This document shows positions 8,375-17,471 of a stretch of DNA of 64,000 bases, piece after piece. This DNA comes from Gammaproteobacteria bacterium. Its GTDB lineage: Bacteria > Pseudomonadota > Gammaproteobacteria > Thiohalobacterales > Thiohalobacteraceae. Both the position numbers and the translations under genes were made by a program. The number at the start of each line of letters is the position of its first letter. The stretch's first letter is position 1. The stretch is from NCBI GenBank assembly GCA_019911805.1, contig JAIOJV010000034.1, positions 1 through 64,000 on the forward strand, written 5' to 3'. The notes beneath the pieces are model-generated. The model was given only the letters and a program-made list of their open reading frames with translations. It did no database searches and had not been told where the DNA came from.

Positions 8375-9376
8375 ATGTTTCAGGTCGTCAAGGATCACCC
8401 CCGTGCCTTCCTGTACGCTGTGCTGGTGCATCTGGCGCTGATCGGCATGCTCATTTTCAGCCTGGACTGGACCCTCGAGCCGGCCGGCGGTCCACAGCAG
8501 TCGCAACCGGTGCAGGCAATCGTCGTCGACGAATCCAAGCTCGAGGCCGAGTTGGAGCGCCTCCAGCAGGCTGAGACGAAGAAGGAGCGCGAGGCGGCCG
8601 AGCGCCTGCACCAGATCGAGGCACAGACCAGGCAGGCGGAGGCCAGCCGCGAGCGCGAGCAGCAGCGCCTGCAGGAATTGAAGACGAGGCAGGAGGCCGA
8701 GGCGCAGCGGCTCAAGGAACAGGAGGCCCAGCGCAAGCTGGAGCAGCAGAAGACGGTCGAGGCGCAGCGGCAGCAGGAAGAGCTGGCACGCAAGCAGCAG
8801 GCCGAAGAGAAGCGTTTGGCGGAATTGGAGGCCAAACGTAAGATGGAGGTCGAGGCCAGGCGCAAGGCGGAGGAAGAGACCAAACGCCGGGTCGAGGCTG
8901 AGGCGCAGGCGGCTGCCGCGGCGAAGGCCAAGGCCAAAGCGGAGGCAGAAGCCAAGGCCAAGGCGGAGGCAGCGGCCAAAGCGGAAGCAGAGGCCAAGGC
9001 CAAGGCCGAGGCGGAGCGCAAGGCTGCGGAGAAGGCCCTGCAGGAACAGTTGGCAGCGGAACGCGCGGCGCGGGACGCGGCACGCGCAGAGGCCAATCAG
9101 CGTTTGGTAAATCAGTATGTCGGCGCCATCCAGGCACAGGTCAGGCGCAACTGGCGCCAGCCGCTGAATTGGCAGGGCCTTTCCTGCACGGTGCAGGTAC
9201 AGTTGATTCCGGGTGGCGACGTCGCGCGGGTGCAGATCGTGCAGAGCAGCGGCGATCCGGTGTTCGACCGGTCGGTGGAGGATGCGGTGTACCGCGCCGC
9301 ACCTCTGCCACTGCCGCCCGACCCGGCGCTGTTCGAAAGCTTCCGGACGCTGCGCTTCGTATTTGTGCCCAGGTGA
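8375..9376 (+). CDS. tolA: Tol-Pal protein TolA
   Basis: Protein of 333 residues with the three-part TolA plan. A short cytoplasmic end and one membrane helix occupy about residues 10-30. A long alpha-helical domain, very rich in Ala, Glu, Lys and Gln, runs from about 50 to 235. A compact C-terminal domain follows, with [15 protein letters not shown] and [15 protein letters not shown], the TonB/TolA C-terminal type. TolA spans the periplasm and links TolQR to Pal and TolB. It starts three bases after tolR ends. Confidence 0.95.
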   Translation: MFQVVKDHPRAFLYAVLVHLALIGMLIFSLDWTLEPAGGPQQSQPVQAIVVDESKLEAELERLQQAETKKEREAAERLHQIEAQTRQAEASREREQQRLQELKTRQEAEAQRLKEQEAQRKLEQQKTVEAQRQQEELARKQQAEEKRLAELEAKRKMEVEARRKAEEETKRRVEAEAQAAAAAKAKAKAEAEAKAKAEAAAKAEAEAKAKAEAERKAAEKALQEQLAAERAARDAARAEANQRLVNQYVGAIQAQVRRNWRQPLNWQGLSCTVQVQLIPGGDVARVQIVQSSGDPVFDRSVEDAVYRAAPLPLPPDPALFESFRTLRFVFVPR

Positions 9377-9393
9377 TAGAGCAAGGATTGAGG

Positions 9394-10701
9394 ATGATGC
9401 CAAGAATTCTACGTGACCTGATCGTGGCGCTGGCCCTGTGGGGTTTCGGGACGGCGGCGCAGGCCGCCCTGACCATCGAGATCAGCGAAGGTGTCGAGGG
9501 CGCCCTGCCGATCGCCGTAGTGCCCTTCGGCTGGGCCGGCCCGCAGGCCCTGCCGGAGGACATCGGTGCCATCGTCGCCGCGGATCTGCAGCGCAGTGGC
9601 CGGTTCGCCCCGCTGGCCCCGGCCGATATGCTGTCGCGTCCGACCCAGGCGGCCCAGGTGAACTACCGCGACTGGCGGCTGCTGGGCGTCGACAATCTCG
9701 TCATCGGGCATATCGAACCGGCCGGTGCCGACCAGTACACCATCCAGTTCCAGGTGCTCGACGTCCTGCGTGGCCGGCAGGTGACCGCCTACAGCGTGCC
9801 GGCGAGCCGCACCCAACTGCGCCGCGCCGCGCACTATATCGCTGACCTGGTCTACGAGGCGCTGACCGGCGAGCGCGGTGCGTTCAACACGCGCATCGCC
9901 TATGTGACTGTCAAGCGTGCCGGTGACGCGAAGCAGTACGAGCTGCAGGTCGCCGATTCCGATGGCTACGGGCCGCAGACCATCGTGCGTTCCAAGGAGC
10001 CGATCATGTCACCGACCTGGTCGCCGGACGCACAACGCATCGCCTACGTGTCGTTCGAGAAACGCCGTGCAGAGATCTATGTGCAGGACATGCGCACCGG
10101 CACGCGTTCGCAGGTGGCGGCCTTCGCCGGCATCAATGGTGCGCCCGCCTGGTCGCCGGATGGGTCGCGGTTGGCGCTGACACTGTCGCGCGACGGCAAC
10201 CCGGAGCTCTACGTGCTGCGCCTGGCGGACGGCAACCTGCGGCGTATCACCCAGTCACCGGCCATCGACACCGAGCCGGTATGGATGCCGGACGGGAACA
10301 GTCTCGTCTTCACCTCCGACCGCGGTGGCGGCCCGCAACTCTATCAGGTGGCCGTCAGCGGCGGTGCGCCCAAGCGGCTCACCTTCGAGGGTAACTATAA
10401 CGCCAGCGCCGATGTCTCGGCCGACGGCCAGCGCCTGACCTTCGTGCACCGCGATACCGGCGGACGGTTCCGCGTCGCCGTACTGGACCTGAATCGCCGG
10501 CTGCTGCAGGTGATCAGCGAGGGCAGTCTGGATGAGTCGCCGAGCTTCGCGCCCAATGGTCGCATGGTCCTGTATGCGAGCGAATCGGGTAATCGCGGCG
10601 TGCTGGCGGCCAGTTCGGTCGATGGCCGCTTCGGCCAGCGGCTGAGATTCCAGGAAGGTGACGTACGGGAGCCCGCCTGGTCGCCGTTCCTGCCGCGTTA
10701 G
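9394..10701 (+). CDS. tolB: Tol-Pal protein TolB
   Basis: Periplasmic beta-propeller protein, 435 residues. It has a signal peptide ([16 protein letters not shown]), an N-terminal TolB domain to about residue 165, then WD40-like PD40 repeats such as [15 protein letters not shown] and [15 protein letters not shown]. It interacts with Pal and TolA. The start was taken at the first ATG of an ATGATG pair after AAGGATTGAGG; the second ATG, at 9397, is equally possible. Confidence 0.95.
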   Translation: MMPRILRDLIVALALWGFGTAAQAALTIEISEGVEGALPIAVVPFGWAGPQALPEDIGAIVAADLQRSGRFAPLAPADMLSRPTQAAQVNYRDWRLLGVDNLVIGHIEPAGADQYTIQFQVLDVLRGRQVTAYSVPASRTQLRRAAHYIADLVYEALTGERGAFNTRIAYVTVKRAGDAKQYELQVADSDGYGPQTIVRSKEPIMSPTWSPDAQRIAYVSFEKRRAEIYVQDMRTGTRSQVAAFAGINGAPAWSPDGSRLALTLSRDGNPELYVLRLADGNLRRITQSPAIDTEPVWMPDGNSLVFTSDRGGGPQLYQVAVSGGAPKRLTFEGNYNASADVSADGQRLTFVHRDTGGRFRVAVLDLNRRLLQVISEGSLDESPSFAPNGRMVLYASESGNRGVLAASSVDGRFGQRLRFQEGDVREPAWSPFLPR

Positions 10702-10770
10702 GTTCCAGCTGCCAGCGTCGCGGCAAGCAGGTGCCAGTGCGAACCCCGGTTCTGGCACCTGGCATCTGGA
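10700..10770. repeat. CAGGTGCCAG inverted repeat between tolB and pal
   Basis: TCCAGCTGCCAG (10704-10715) pairs with CTGGCATCTGGA (10759-10770), 11 of 12; CAGGTGCCAG (10728-10737) pairs perfectly with CTGGCACCTG (10752-10761). The words resemble those of the repeat at 41394-41482. A tolB-pal transcript would carry this hairpin. Confidence 0.7.
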
Positions 10771-10808
10771 ATATGGATTTTGACCATCAACGATCTGAGG
10801 AGAGTGTT

Positions 10809-11345
10809 ATGTACGCAATGTGGAAACCGGTATTGCTGGCCTGTGTCGTGGCACTCGTCAGCGGCTGCAGCAGCATGGGCAAGAAGGCCGACGGTGATGT
10901 CGCGATCGACGACCGTGGCATGGGGGCGACCCAGGAAGGCGCCGTGAGTGAAGGCTACGGCACCGGTGGCATGTTCCAGGGTATGTCCATCGACGATCCC
11001 GCCAGCCCGCTGTATCAGCGCGTCATCTACTTCGAGTTCGACAGCAGTGAAGTGCGTGGCGCCGACCGCGAGCTGGTGTCCAATCACGCCGCGTACCTGG
11101 CTCAGAACCCGACCGTGCACGTGGTGCTCGAGGGCCATGCCGATGAGCGCGGCTCACGCGAGTACAACATCGGTCTGGGCGACCGCCGCGCGCAGGCTGT
11201 GCGTAGCATGCTGGAATTGCAGGGCGTGAGTGCGCAGCAGATCAGCACCGTCAGCTACGGCGAGGAGAAGCCGGCGGTCGACGGTCATGATGAATCGGCG
11301 TGGTCCCAGAACCGACGCGTCGAGCTGATCTATCAGGGGCAGTGA
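10809..11345 (+). CDS. pal: Peptidoglycan-associated lipoprotein Pal
   Basis: Outer-membrane lipoprotein of 178 residues. The lipobox LVSGC follows a hydrophobic leader. The C-terminal OmpA-like peptidoglycan-binding domain has YFEFDSSEVRGADRELV, VVLEGHADERGSREYNIGL and the final QNRRVELIY. An ATG preceded by GAGGAGAG was chosen over the longer frame from 10731, which would lack a leader at its N-terminus. Pal anchors the outer membrane to the wall and is the outer partner of TolA and TolB. Confidence 0.96.
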   Translation: MYAMWKPVLLACVVALVSGCSSMGKKADGDVAIDDRGMGATQEGAVSEGYGTGGMFQGMSIDDPASPLYQRVIYFEFDSSEVRGADRELVSNHAAYLAQNPTVHVVLEGHADERGSREYNIGLGDRRAQAVRSMLELQGVSAQQISTVSYGEEKPAVDGHDESAWSQNRRVELIYQGQ

Positions 11346-11346
11346 G

Positions 11347-12165
11347 ATGAGGGTCCGTCACGCGACCCGGGCAGTGGTGTTGCTCGCCGCGGCGCTGGGC
11401 AGCGCGGCGGTGCCCGCTGCGCGCGAGCCCAGCCTGGAGAGTCGGGTCGAGCGGCTCGAGGGCCTGCTGCAGAGCCAGGGGCTGGTGGACCTGCTCGCAC
11501 AGGTGCAGCGATTGCAGCGCGATCTCCAGCAGCTGCGTGGTGATGTCGAGGTGCAGGGCCATACGCTGGAGCAGCTGCGGCAGCGCCAGCGCGACCTGTA
11601 CGTGGACATCGACCGGCGACTGCAGCAGCTGGAGGCCGGTCGCCCGGGTGTGTCCACCGATCCGACCGTGGTCCCCGGCATGCCCGCCGCTCCACCGCCT
11701 GCATTGAATGATGTGGCCCCGGCGCCTCCGGGCATGCCGACCGCGCCTGCGCCGGCAGCCGCCGTTGCCGATGACCCCGCGGCCGAGGGGAAGGCCTACG
11801 ACGAGGCCCTCACCATCCTGCGCGAAGGCCGCTATGCCGAGGCGGCGGAGGCCTATCGGCAGTTCCTGGCCACCTATCCGAACGGTCGCTATGCGGGCAA
11901 TGCGCAGTACTGGCTGGCCGAAACCTATTACGTCACCCGGCAGTTCCAGCCCAGCCTGGACGAGTTCAATACGCTGATTACGGCTTTCCCCGACAGCCCC
12001 AAGGTCCCGGACGCGCAGCTCAAGATCGGCTACATCCACTACGAACAGGGCAACTGGAAAGAGGCGCGTGCCGTGCTCGAGGCGCTGGTGCAGCAATATC
12101 CCGACAGCACCGCCGCGCGGCTGGCCGGCGAACGCTTGCAGCGTATGACCCGCGAGGGGCGGTAG
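11347..12165 (+). CDS. cpoB: Cell division coordinator CpoB (YbgF)
   Basis: Periplasmic protein of 272 residues: signal peptide (about residues 1-25), a coiled coil at about 28-98 (ESRVERLEGLLQSQG onward), a Pro/Ala-rich linker, and C-terminal TPR repeats from about 148 (AYDEALTILREGRYAEAA). CpoB coordinates peptidoglycan synthesis with Tol-driven outer-membrane constriction. It starts two bases after pal ends, as in the usual tol-pal operon. Confidence 0.93.
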   Translation: MRVRHATRAVVLLAAALGSAAVPAAREPSLESRVERLEGLLQSQGLVDLLAQVQRLQRDLQQLRGDVEVQGHTLEQLRQRQRDLYVDIDRRLQQLEAGRPGVSTDPTVVPGMPAAPPPALNDVAPAPPGMPTAPAPAAAVADDPAAEGKAYDEALTILREGRYAEAAEAYRQFLATYPNGRYAGNAQYWLAETYYVTRQFQPSLDEFNTLITAFPDSPKVPDAQLKIGYIHYEQGNWKEARAVLEALVQQYPDSTAARLAGERLQRMTREGR

Positions 12166-12177
12166 GCGTTATTGGTC

Positions 12178-12456
12178 GCGAACCTCAAAGCCGGACTTTT
12201 ACCACGAAGGACACGAAGGACACGAAGGAAATCTTATTGCCACGAAACCCACGAAGGCCGATAAGGGTGGGTGCTGACTTTTTGGTTTTTTTTGTGAATT
12301 ACGGGGTTTTGCGGCCAATACGATTTTGGTTTCCTTCGTGTCCTTCGTGTCCTTCGTGGTAAAAGTTCTGGTTTTGGGTTTTGCGGCCAAGACGATTTTG
12401 ATTTCCTTCGTGTCCTTCGTGTCCTTTGTGGTAAAAATCCGGTTTTGAGGTTCGTG
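12178..12456. repeat. Inverted-repeat element 3 (ACGAAGGAC words) with duplicated right arm
   Basis: This fills most of the 348-nt cpoB-queE gap. The left arm (12178-12233) contains three ACGAAGGAC units after ACC; the outer right arm (12400-12456) is its reverse complement, including the flanking CTCAAAGCCGG / CCGGTTTTGAG. A second right arm lies at 12329-12364, and both right arms are preceded by GCGGCCAAKACGATTTTG, so the right side is a direct duplication. No gene is seen in this gap. Confidence 0.9.
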
Positions 12457-12513
12457 ACTATTGCCATTCCAGGGCCTTTCGGGAGCGCGGTACGCTTGTA
12501 GTAAACTGCGCAT

Positions 12514-13194
12514 ATGAACGAAACGGCGTCTGTGGTGGCGGATGCCCCGGTGGCGGGGCGTCTGCGGATCACCGAAATCTTCCTGTCGCTGCAGGGCGAG
12601 TCGCGCAGTGTCGGCTGGCCGACGGTCTTTATCCGCCTGACCGGCTGTCCACTGCGCTGTGGCTATTGCGACACCACCTATGCGTTCCAGGGCGGCGAGT
12701 GGCGGTCGCTGGATGACGTCCTGGCGCGCACGGCGGACTTCGGCGTGCGCCATGTCACCGTCACTGGTGGGGAGCCGCTGGCGCAGAAGGCCTGTCTGCC
12801 GTTGCTCACGCGGCTGTGCAACGCGGGCTATGCGGTGTCGCTGGAGACCAGCGGCGCCCTGGACGTGGCGCGCGTCGATCCGCGCGTCGTCAAGGTCATG
12901 GACCTCAAGACACCCGGCTCCGGCGAGGTCGAGCGCAACCGCTACTGCAATCTGGAGCACCTCAATCCCCGCGACCAGATCAAGTTCGTGCTCTGCGACC
13001 GTGCCGATTACGACTGGGCCCGGGGGCAGCTCGAAAAGTATGAGCTGCCGGAGATCTGCGAGGTCCTGTTCTCCCCCGTGCAGGGACGGCTCGCGCCGCG
13101 CGAGCTGGCGGACTGGATCGTGGCAGACCGCCTGCCGGTACGCTTCCAGATCCAGCTGCACAAATACCTGTGGGGCGATAGCCCCGGGAAATAG
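12514..13194 (+). CDS. queE: 7-carboxy-7-deazaguanine synthase QueE
   Basis: Radical SAM enzyme, 226 residues, forming 7-carboxy-7-deazaguanine from 6-carboxytetrahydropterin on the route to queuosine. The cluster-binding motif is C45-x3-C49-x2-C52 in TGCPLRCGYCDT, the usual spacing. TVTGGEPLAQK is the SAM-binding GGE segment. queC follows after a repeat-filled gap, so both enzymes leading to preQ0 are here. No preQ1-type riboswitch was recognised upstream. Confidence 0.95.
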   Translation: MNETASVVADAPVAGRLRITEIFLSLQGESRSVGWPTVFIRLTGCPLRCGYCDTTYAFQGGEWRSLDDVLARTADFGVRHVTVTGGEPLAQKACLPLLTRLCNAGYAVSLETSGALDVARVDPRVVKVMDLKTPGSGEVERNRYCNLEHLNPRDQIKFVLCDRADYDWARGQLEKYELPEICEVLFSPVQGRLAPRELADWIVADRLPVRFQIQLHKYLWGDSPGK

Positions 13195-13226
13195 TAGGCG
13201 CGGGCTGTGCCGAGGCGCGGTCCGGT

Positions 13227-13393
13227 CGCAGCCCGGGTGCGCGGACAGACCAAATGGCCACGGAAACACACGGAAATACACGGAACGAAAACCCAACGCA
13301 GTAGCGTCTTCCGTGTCATTCCGTGTGTTTCCGTGGCCATTGAACAGGTTCGGCGCCAGGCCCGGGCGGGCCTGTCCGCGCACCCGGGCTGCG
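13227..13393. repeat. Nested inverted-repeat element 4 (ACGGAAACAC words)
   Basis: The queE-queC gap holds inner arms 13254-13283 and 13311-13340 (28 of 30 pairs), built from ACGGAAACAC and ACGGAAATAC after GGCC. Around them lies an unrelated perfect 22-nt inverted repeat, 13227-13248 and 13372-13393, containing CAGCCCGGGTGCGCGG. Confidence 0.92.
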
Positions 13394-13429
13394 GATTGAA
13401 ATCCCGGCGGCAATCCCGAAGGACTGCGC

Positions 13430-14107
13430 ATGCAAGCCAAGGCCGTTGTGCTGCTCTCCGGCGGACTCGATTCCGCGACCGTACTCGCCATCGCGCGCGA
13501 TCAGGGCTTCGCCTGTCATGCCCTGAGCCTCGACTACGGGCAGCGGCATCGTGTGGAGCTGGCGGCGGCGCGGCGGGTGGCGGCGGCCCTGGGCGTGGTC
13601 GAGCACAAGATCATCGGCCTCGATCTGGCCACGATCGGCGGCTCGGCCCTGACCGATCCGGCTATCGCCGTTCCGCAGGCGCCCACCGAGGGCATCCCCG
13701 TGACCTATGTGCCGGCGCGCAACACGGTATTTCTGGCCCTGGCCCTGGGGTGGGCAGAGGTGCTGGGCGCCCGGGATCTCTTCATCGGTGTGAACGCCGT
13801 GGACTACTCCGGCTATCCGGACTGCCGCCCGGAATATATCGCCGCCTTCGAGCGTCTAGCCAATCTAGCCACACGTGCGGGCGTGGAAGGTGCCGCCTTT
13901 CACGTCCACGCGCCGCTCATGCGGATGAGCAAGGCCGAGATTATCCGTACCGGGATAGGGTTGGGGATGGATTATGGTCTGACGCTGTCCTGCTATGCGG
14001 CGGATGCTGCGGGCCGGGCCTGCGGGTGCTGTGACTCCTGCCGGCTGCGGGCCGCAGGCTTCATCGCCGCCGGTGTGCCGGATCCCACCCGCTATGTGGC
14101 GGATTGA
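13430..14107 (+). CDS. queC: 7-cyano-7-deazaguanine synthase QueC
   Basis: ATP-dependent enzyme of 225 residues that converts 7-carboxy-7-deazaguanine to preQ0. The PP-loop SGGLDSAT is at about residues 10-17, and [14 protein letters not shown] is the family core. The C-terminal zinc cysteines lie in a segment with C-x10-C-x-C-C-x2-C ([17 protein letters not shown]). A GAAGGA sequence sits eight bases before the ATG. It works with queE upstream. Confidence 0.96.
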   Translation: MQAKAVVLLSGGLDSATVLAIARDQGFACHALSLDYGQRHRVELAAARRVAAALGVVEHKIIGLDLATIGGSALTDPAIAVPQAPTEGIPVTYVPARNTVFLALALGWAEVLGARDLFIGVNAVDYSGYPDCRPEYIAAFERLANLATRAGVEGAAFHVHAPLMRMSKAEIIRTGIGLGMDYGLTLSCYAADAAGRACGCCDSCRLRAAGFIAAGVPDPTRYVAD

Positions 14108-14311
14108 GTCGGCCGGCGGGTAATGGCTTATCATGCCGAAAAGGACATTTCAGTCACTGGAACACACGGAAGGCACGGGGAAACAGTACATTCCCGATGC
14201 TGAAGGCGCCTGTGGGGGTATGGCCTTGTCCGTGTGGTGCCGGTGGCCGGCCACCGGCGCTTTCTGGTAGAGACGGGTGCGTAGACGTGCCCAGCATGAG
14301 GGACTGACATC
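14108..14311. other. Spacer with a degenerate ACGGAA-type arm
   Basis: About 200 nt separate queC from the transporter gene. A degraded single arm (about 14158-14186, with ACACACGGAAGGCACGGGG) resembles the ACGGAAACAC words, but no partner arm was found. The short plus-strand ORF here has no recognisable features and is not called. Confidence 0.5.
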
Positions 14312-15577
14312 ATGGTTTTCGACGATTTCGCCACGGCCCAATCGGCCTTTCTCTGGGGAAGCTTTGCGATCGCGGTGATCCTTGGCTTCGTGGTCAACAA
14401 GACCAACTTCTGTACCATGGGCGCGGTCTCGGATTGGGTGAATATGGGCGATACCGGCCGTTTTCGCGCCTGGGTGTTCGCCATCGCCATCGCCATGCTG
14501 GGGGTGGCCGGCCTCGAATACAGCGGGCTGGTCGCGCCGGGCGACGCCTTCCCACCCTATCGCGCGGGCCAGTTGATCTGGGCCGAGAATCTTCTCGGCG
14601 GCATCCTCTTCGGTATTGGCATGACGCTGGCGAGCGGTTGCGCCAACAAGACGCTGATCCGCATCGGCGGCGGCAACCTGAAATCGGTGCTGGTGCTGCT
14701 GGTGATCGCCGTGGTCGCCTACTTCATGGTCAACCCCTTCCCCGGCAGTGACCAGACGCTGTTCACCCTGCTGTTCTACGACTGGATCCGGCCGTTGGCG
14801 GTCAACCTCAAGACCAGCCAGGATCTGGGCGCGGTGCTCGGCGGCACCGCGAACGCCCCGCTGCTGCGCCTCGCCATCGGCGGGGTACTGGGTCTGGCGT
14901 TGCTGGTGTACGTATTCAAGTCGGCCGATTTCCGCGGCCGTTTCGACAATATCCTCGGCGGCCTGGTGGTCGGTCTGGCGGTATTGGGCGCCTGGTATCT
15001 CACCAGCAACGTACTCATCGATCTGGATGGCGAGCAGTATGCGCCGCGCGAATACGCCCAGCAGTGGGACTTCCTCGCCGACTCCCCCGCAGGCAAGCCG
15101 GCCGATACGCGACCCCTCAGCCCGCAGTCGTTCACCTTCGTCAATCCCATGGGGCAGACCCTCGGCTACGTGTCCGCGGGCATGAAGAGCACCTATCTGA
15201 CCTTCGGTGTGATGTCGCTGTTCGGCGTGCTCCTGGGTTCGTTTCTGTGGGCGCTGGTCAGTCGCGGTTTCCGCTTCGAGTGGTTCGCCAGTGTGCGCGA
15301 CTTCGTCAACCACTTCATCGGCGCCCTGCTGATGGGTCTGGGCGGCGTGCTGGCATTGGGCTGCACCATCGGTCAGGGGATCACCGGCATCTCTGTGCTC
15401 GCCATCGGCTCCTTCATCGCCTTCGGCGGCATCGTCCTGGGCAGTGCCCTGACCATGAAGGTGCAGTACTACCGCATGGTCTACGAAGACGAGGCGAGCC
15501 TCCCGGCGGCGCTGATCACTGCCCTGGTGGACCTGCGGCTGCTGCCGCAGGGCATGCGCCGGCTCGAGGCAGTCTGA
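14312..15577 (+). CDS. YeeE/YedE-family sulfur-compound transporter
   Basis: Polytopic membrane protein of 421 residues with about nine to ten hydrophobic segments. It has the family's repeated cysteine motifs: NKTNFCTMGAVSDW near residue 30, TLASGCANKTLIRIGGGN near 105, and ALGCTIGQGITGIS near 355. Members (the TsuA group) import thiosulfate, and others are linked to selenium or sulfur metabolism; the substrate here is inferred. A GAGGG sequence stands about nine bases before the ATG. Given soxXYZAB 2 kb away, a reduced-sulfur substrate is plausible, but nothing in the sequence fixes it. Confidence 0.85.
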   Translation: MVFDDFATAQSAFLWGSFAIAVILGFVVNKTNFCTMGAVSDWVNMGDTGRFRAWVFAIAIAMLGVAGLEYSGLVAPGDAFPPYRAGQLIWAENLLGGILFGIGMTLASGCANKTLIRIGGGNLKSVLVLLVIAVVAYFMVNPFPGSDQTLFTLLFYDWIRPLAVNLKTSQDLGAVLGGTANAPLLRLAIGGVLGLALLVYVFKSADFRGRFDNILGGLVVGLAVLGAWYLTSNVLIDLDGEQYAPREYAQQWDFLADSPAGKPADTRPLSPQSFTFVNPMGQTLGYVSAGMKSTYLTFGVMSLFGVLLGSFLWALVSRGFRFEWFASVRDFVNHFIGALLMGLGGVLALGCTIGQGITGISVLAIGSFIAFGGIVLGSALTMKVQYYRMVYEDEASLPAALITALVDLRLLPQGMRRLEAV

Positions 15578-15658
15578 CCCTCACGCGCTGGGGCACGGGC
15601 CGGCCGGGGTGTTCGTGCAACCCCGGCTCGGGTATCATGTCCCGCTTTCCAACCACGG

Positions 15659-15734
15659 GGGTCGTTAGCTCAGGTGGTAGAGCAGGAGACTTTTAATCTC
15701 TTGGTCGTAGGTTCGAGTCCTACACGACCCACCA
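15659..15734 (+). tRNA. tRNA-Lys (anticodon UUU)
   Basis: A 76-nt cloverleaf with encoded CCA. The acceptor stem GGGTCGT pairs with ACGACCC, the D arm is GCTC/GAGC, the anticodon loop is CTTTTAA with TTT at 15692-15694, and the T arm is GTAGG-TTCGAGT-CCTAC. A TATCAT about 22 bases upstream may be its -10 element. The following DNA is noticeably AT-richer. Confidence 0.98.
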
Positions 15735-15841
15735 ATTTATAATATAATTCATGGCGTTATAGTATTCTCGCCAAGGCATTTTATGTGGAACCGAGAGGCC
15801 GCATAGAAGCCCGCTCTCATTTCAAAAACGAAGTGGTTACC

Positions 15842-16408
15842 ATGACAGTTGATCTCAATAGCCGTTACGGCTTGAATCCTGCGCATAGTGAAGTGATAGA
15901 GGCGTGCCAAATTATTGCGCCGTGTAATACGTTAGACATGGGCTGTTCAAATGGGCGTAATGCTGTGTACCTCGGCCAACTCGGGTTTAACGTTACGGCG
16001 ATAGATGCTAACCCCGGTGCCATTGATATGCTGCAAAACATTATTAATGAAGAGCGGCTGACCAATATTAAGGCTGAAGTGTACGACATTAACCATGCGA
16101 GCCTCGGTGTGGACTATGGCTTTATTGCCTGCACGGTAACCCTCATGTTTCTTGACCTAGGTCGTGTTGATGCTGTGATTGCCGACATGCAAGAGCGTAC
16201 TCTGCCCAGTGGTTATAACCTCATTGTTTGCGCCATGAGCACTGCAGAGCACCCATGCCCAGTTAGCTTTCCGTTTACCCTAAACGCAGGGCAGTTGCGT
16301 GAAGCTTATGAGGGCTGGGAGCTGATTAAGTACAATGAAGACGTAGGTACGATGCACAACGGCGCACAATTGCAGTTTGCGACCATGTTGGCGCGGAAGC
16401 CCAGTTAA
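15842..16408 (+). CDS. tehB: TehB-like SAM-dependent methyltransferase (tellurite resistance)
   Basis: A 188-residue protein close in size to E. coli TehB and sharing many of its features: the SAM motif LDMGCSNGRNAVYL (about residues 31-44), TVTLMFLDLG, SGYNLIVCAMSTAEHPCP and the C-terminal YEGWELIKYNEDVG followed by FATMLARK. TehB-type enzymes methylate tellurite or selenite. The ATG at 15842 follows AAGTGGTTACC; a start at 15785 would add 19 unlike residues. Codon use is visibly AT-richer than in the neighbours and the gene sits just after tRNA-Lys, which hints at horizontal acquisition. No integrase is present. The assignment to the TehB family is firm, the substrate inferred. Confidence 0.88.
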   Translation: MTVDLNSRYGLNPAHSEVIEACQIIAPCNTLDMGCSNGRNAVYLGQLGFNVTAIDANPGAIDMLQNIINEERLTNIKAEVYDINHASLGVDYGFIACTVTLMFLDLGRVDAVIADMQERTLPSGYNLIVCAMSTAEHPCPVSFPFTLNAGQLREAYEGWELIKYNEDVGTMHNGAQLQFATMLARKPS

Positions 16409-16650
16409 CTAAATTAATGATAAGGGCCGCCCGGCCTCGAAATAGCTAACTTTTTGCAAGAGACGACGTCGCCCCATCTTGAGTAGCAGCGTCATTTAGA
16501 GTCCAATTCCATACCCGGGGAATTACCTGGCGCTATAGATTATCGGCAAAAAAATGGCCATAGGCGTACCCATGGCCACGCTTGCCAGCTCCTTCGATGC
16601 TGCGATCTGATACAGGTTAGGCAGGCGGCAGCAACGTCGGAGATCCGCGA

Positions 16651-17016
16651 CTACATCGATTTGTAGATACGGATTTCTGGGTCAGCCTTGAGGTAAGGGC
16701 TCAGACCGCCCACGACATCCTTGGTAAACAGCTCGCTTGTCAGGTACTGCTGCGCCTCGGCCTCGGAAGAGAAACCGTGCAGAACCTGTACGTCGTCGGT
16801 GCGGATCAGCAGCTCTTTGGAGGTCGCGCCGGGGATTGTGTCCAGGAAAGGCTGCTTGTACTTGGTGTAGACAGCGGCCGCGTTTGCGCGATCTGCGTCA
16901 TCAACTTTCAGTGTTATTTCCAGATACGCATCCGCCGCATAAGCTGCGCTGGCGAAGTGCATGGCGCCCAGTACGACTGCGAGTTTTGTGTAACGTTTCA
17001 AACTGGCAATAGTCAT
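16651..17016 (-). CDS. Small exported protein, possible ferredoxin-like (ABM-type) fold
   Basis: A 121-residue protein with a signal peptide ending SAAYAADA. The mature part reads as alternating strands and helices (YLEITLKVDD, AAVYTKYKQPFLDTIPG, LLIRTDDVQVLHGFSSEAEAQQYL), the pattern of antibiotic-biosynthesis-monooxygenase-like or DUF1330-like domains. That resemblance is weak and no catalytic residues are proposed. The ATG at 17016 has GAGGA about nine bases upstream, whereas an earlier in-frame ATG at 17031 lacks a ribosome site. It is alone on its strand and unrelated to soxB downstream. Function unknown. Confidence 0.65.
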   Translation of the reverse strand: MTIASLKRYTKLAVVLGAMHFASAAYAADAYLEITLKVDDADRANAAAVYTKYKQPFLDTIPGATSKELLIRTDDVQVLHGFSSEAEAQQYLTSELFTKDVVGGLSPYLKADPEIRIYKSM

Positions 17017-17412
17017 TCGTAGGATCCTCATAGAGTAGTGGAAAAAAGCAGCGCGAGCATAAACGATTGCGGCAACGAGGGTTATCCGGTAATTCCCTCA
17101 TTCAATGGCGGGCATCGACGGTGCCGTGACGGTTGAGCGAAAGACCGGGGTTTGGGATCCGAGGACGCTGGTCAGGGGCAAGGTGGCGTGGCGGCTGAGC
17201 CTGCGGTGGTACCCGGAGCAAGGGCGGGCGAACAAGCTCTCTCCGCACACAGTGATCGTCCCGGACGACGATCGAGCCACGCCACCGGAGCACCCATCGA
17301 GCGTCGAGGTATATTGGAGGACATGTTTTGTCTGCTTGATTGTTATACGACACCATTTACGATATTTCGTCTGCTGCACCCCGCGCCATCGGGTGGCGCC
17401 GTGTCGAAAGGC
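17017..17412. other. Gene-free stretch upstream of the small exported protein
   Basis: About 400 nt between the small exported protein and the terminator downstream of soxB. ORFs on both strands are possible here, but none has a signal, family motif or good ribosome site. An 80-nt GC-rich segment around 17150-17240 contrasts with AT-richer DNA at 17310-17370. It may be gene debris, but no family was recognised. Confidence 0.4.
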
Positions 17413-17452
17413 CACAAAAAAGCCCGCATGCGAACCTGCGGGCTTTTTTGTG
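17413..17452. terminator. Bidirectional intrinsic terminator
   Basis: A perfect 16-nt inverted repeat: the left arm begins CACAAAAAAGCCCGCA, the loop is 8 nt, and the right arm is its exact complement, ending in TTTTTTGTG. It gives a GC stem with A and U tracts on both sides, so it can end soxB transcription on the minus strand and any plus-strand transcript. Confidence 0.93.
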
Positions 17453-17471
17453 CCGGTCCGGCCTGTCCGTG

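Noticed and set aside
7034-9403. Long open frames antisense to real genes (also 43793-47293, 51489-53948, 52627-55470, 57189-58697)
   Set aside because: They mirror known genes in high-GC DNA, have low-complexity His/Arg/Gly/Asp-rich translations and no domains.
12457-12513. preQ1 riboswitch before queE
   Set aside because: The gap is filled by repeat element 3 and shows no preQ1 aptamer-like stem with the conserved A-rich tail.
14104-14307. Small gene between queC and the YeeE/YedE-type transporter
   Set aside because: No ribosome site, no motif, and it overlaps a degenerate repeat arm.
15659-16650. tRNA-Lys as the attachment site of an integrated island
   Set aside because: No integrase and no direct copy of the tRNA 3' end was found downstream of the tehB-like gene.
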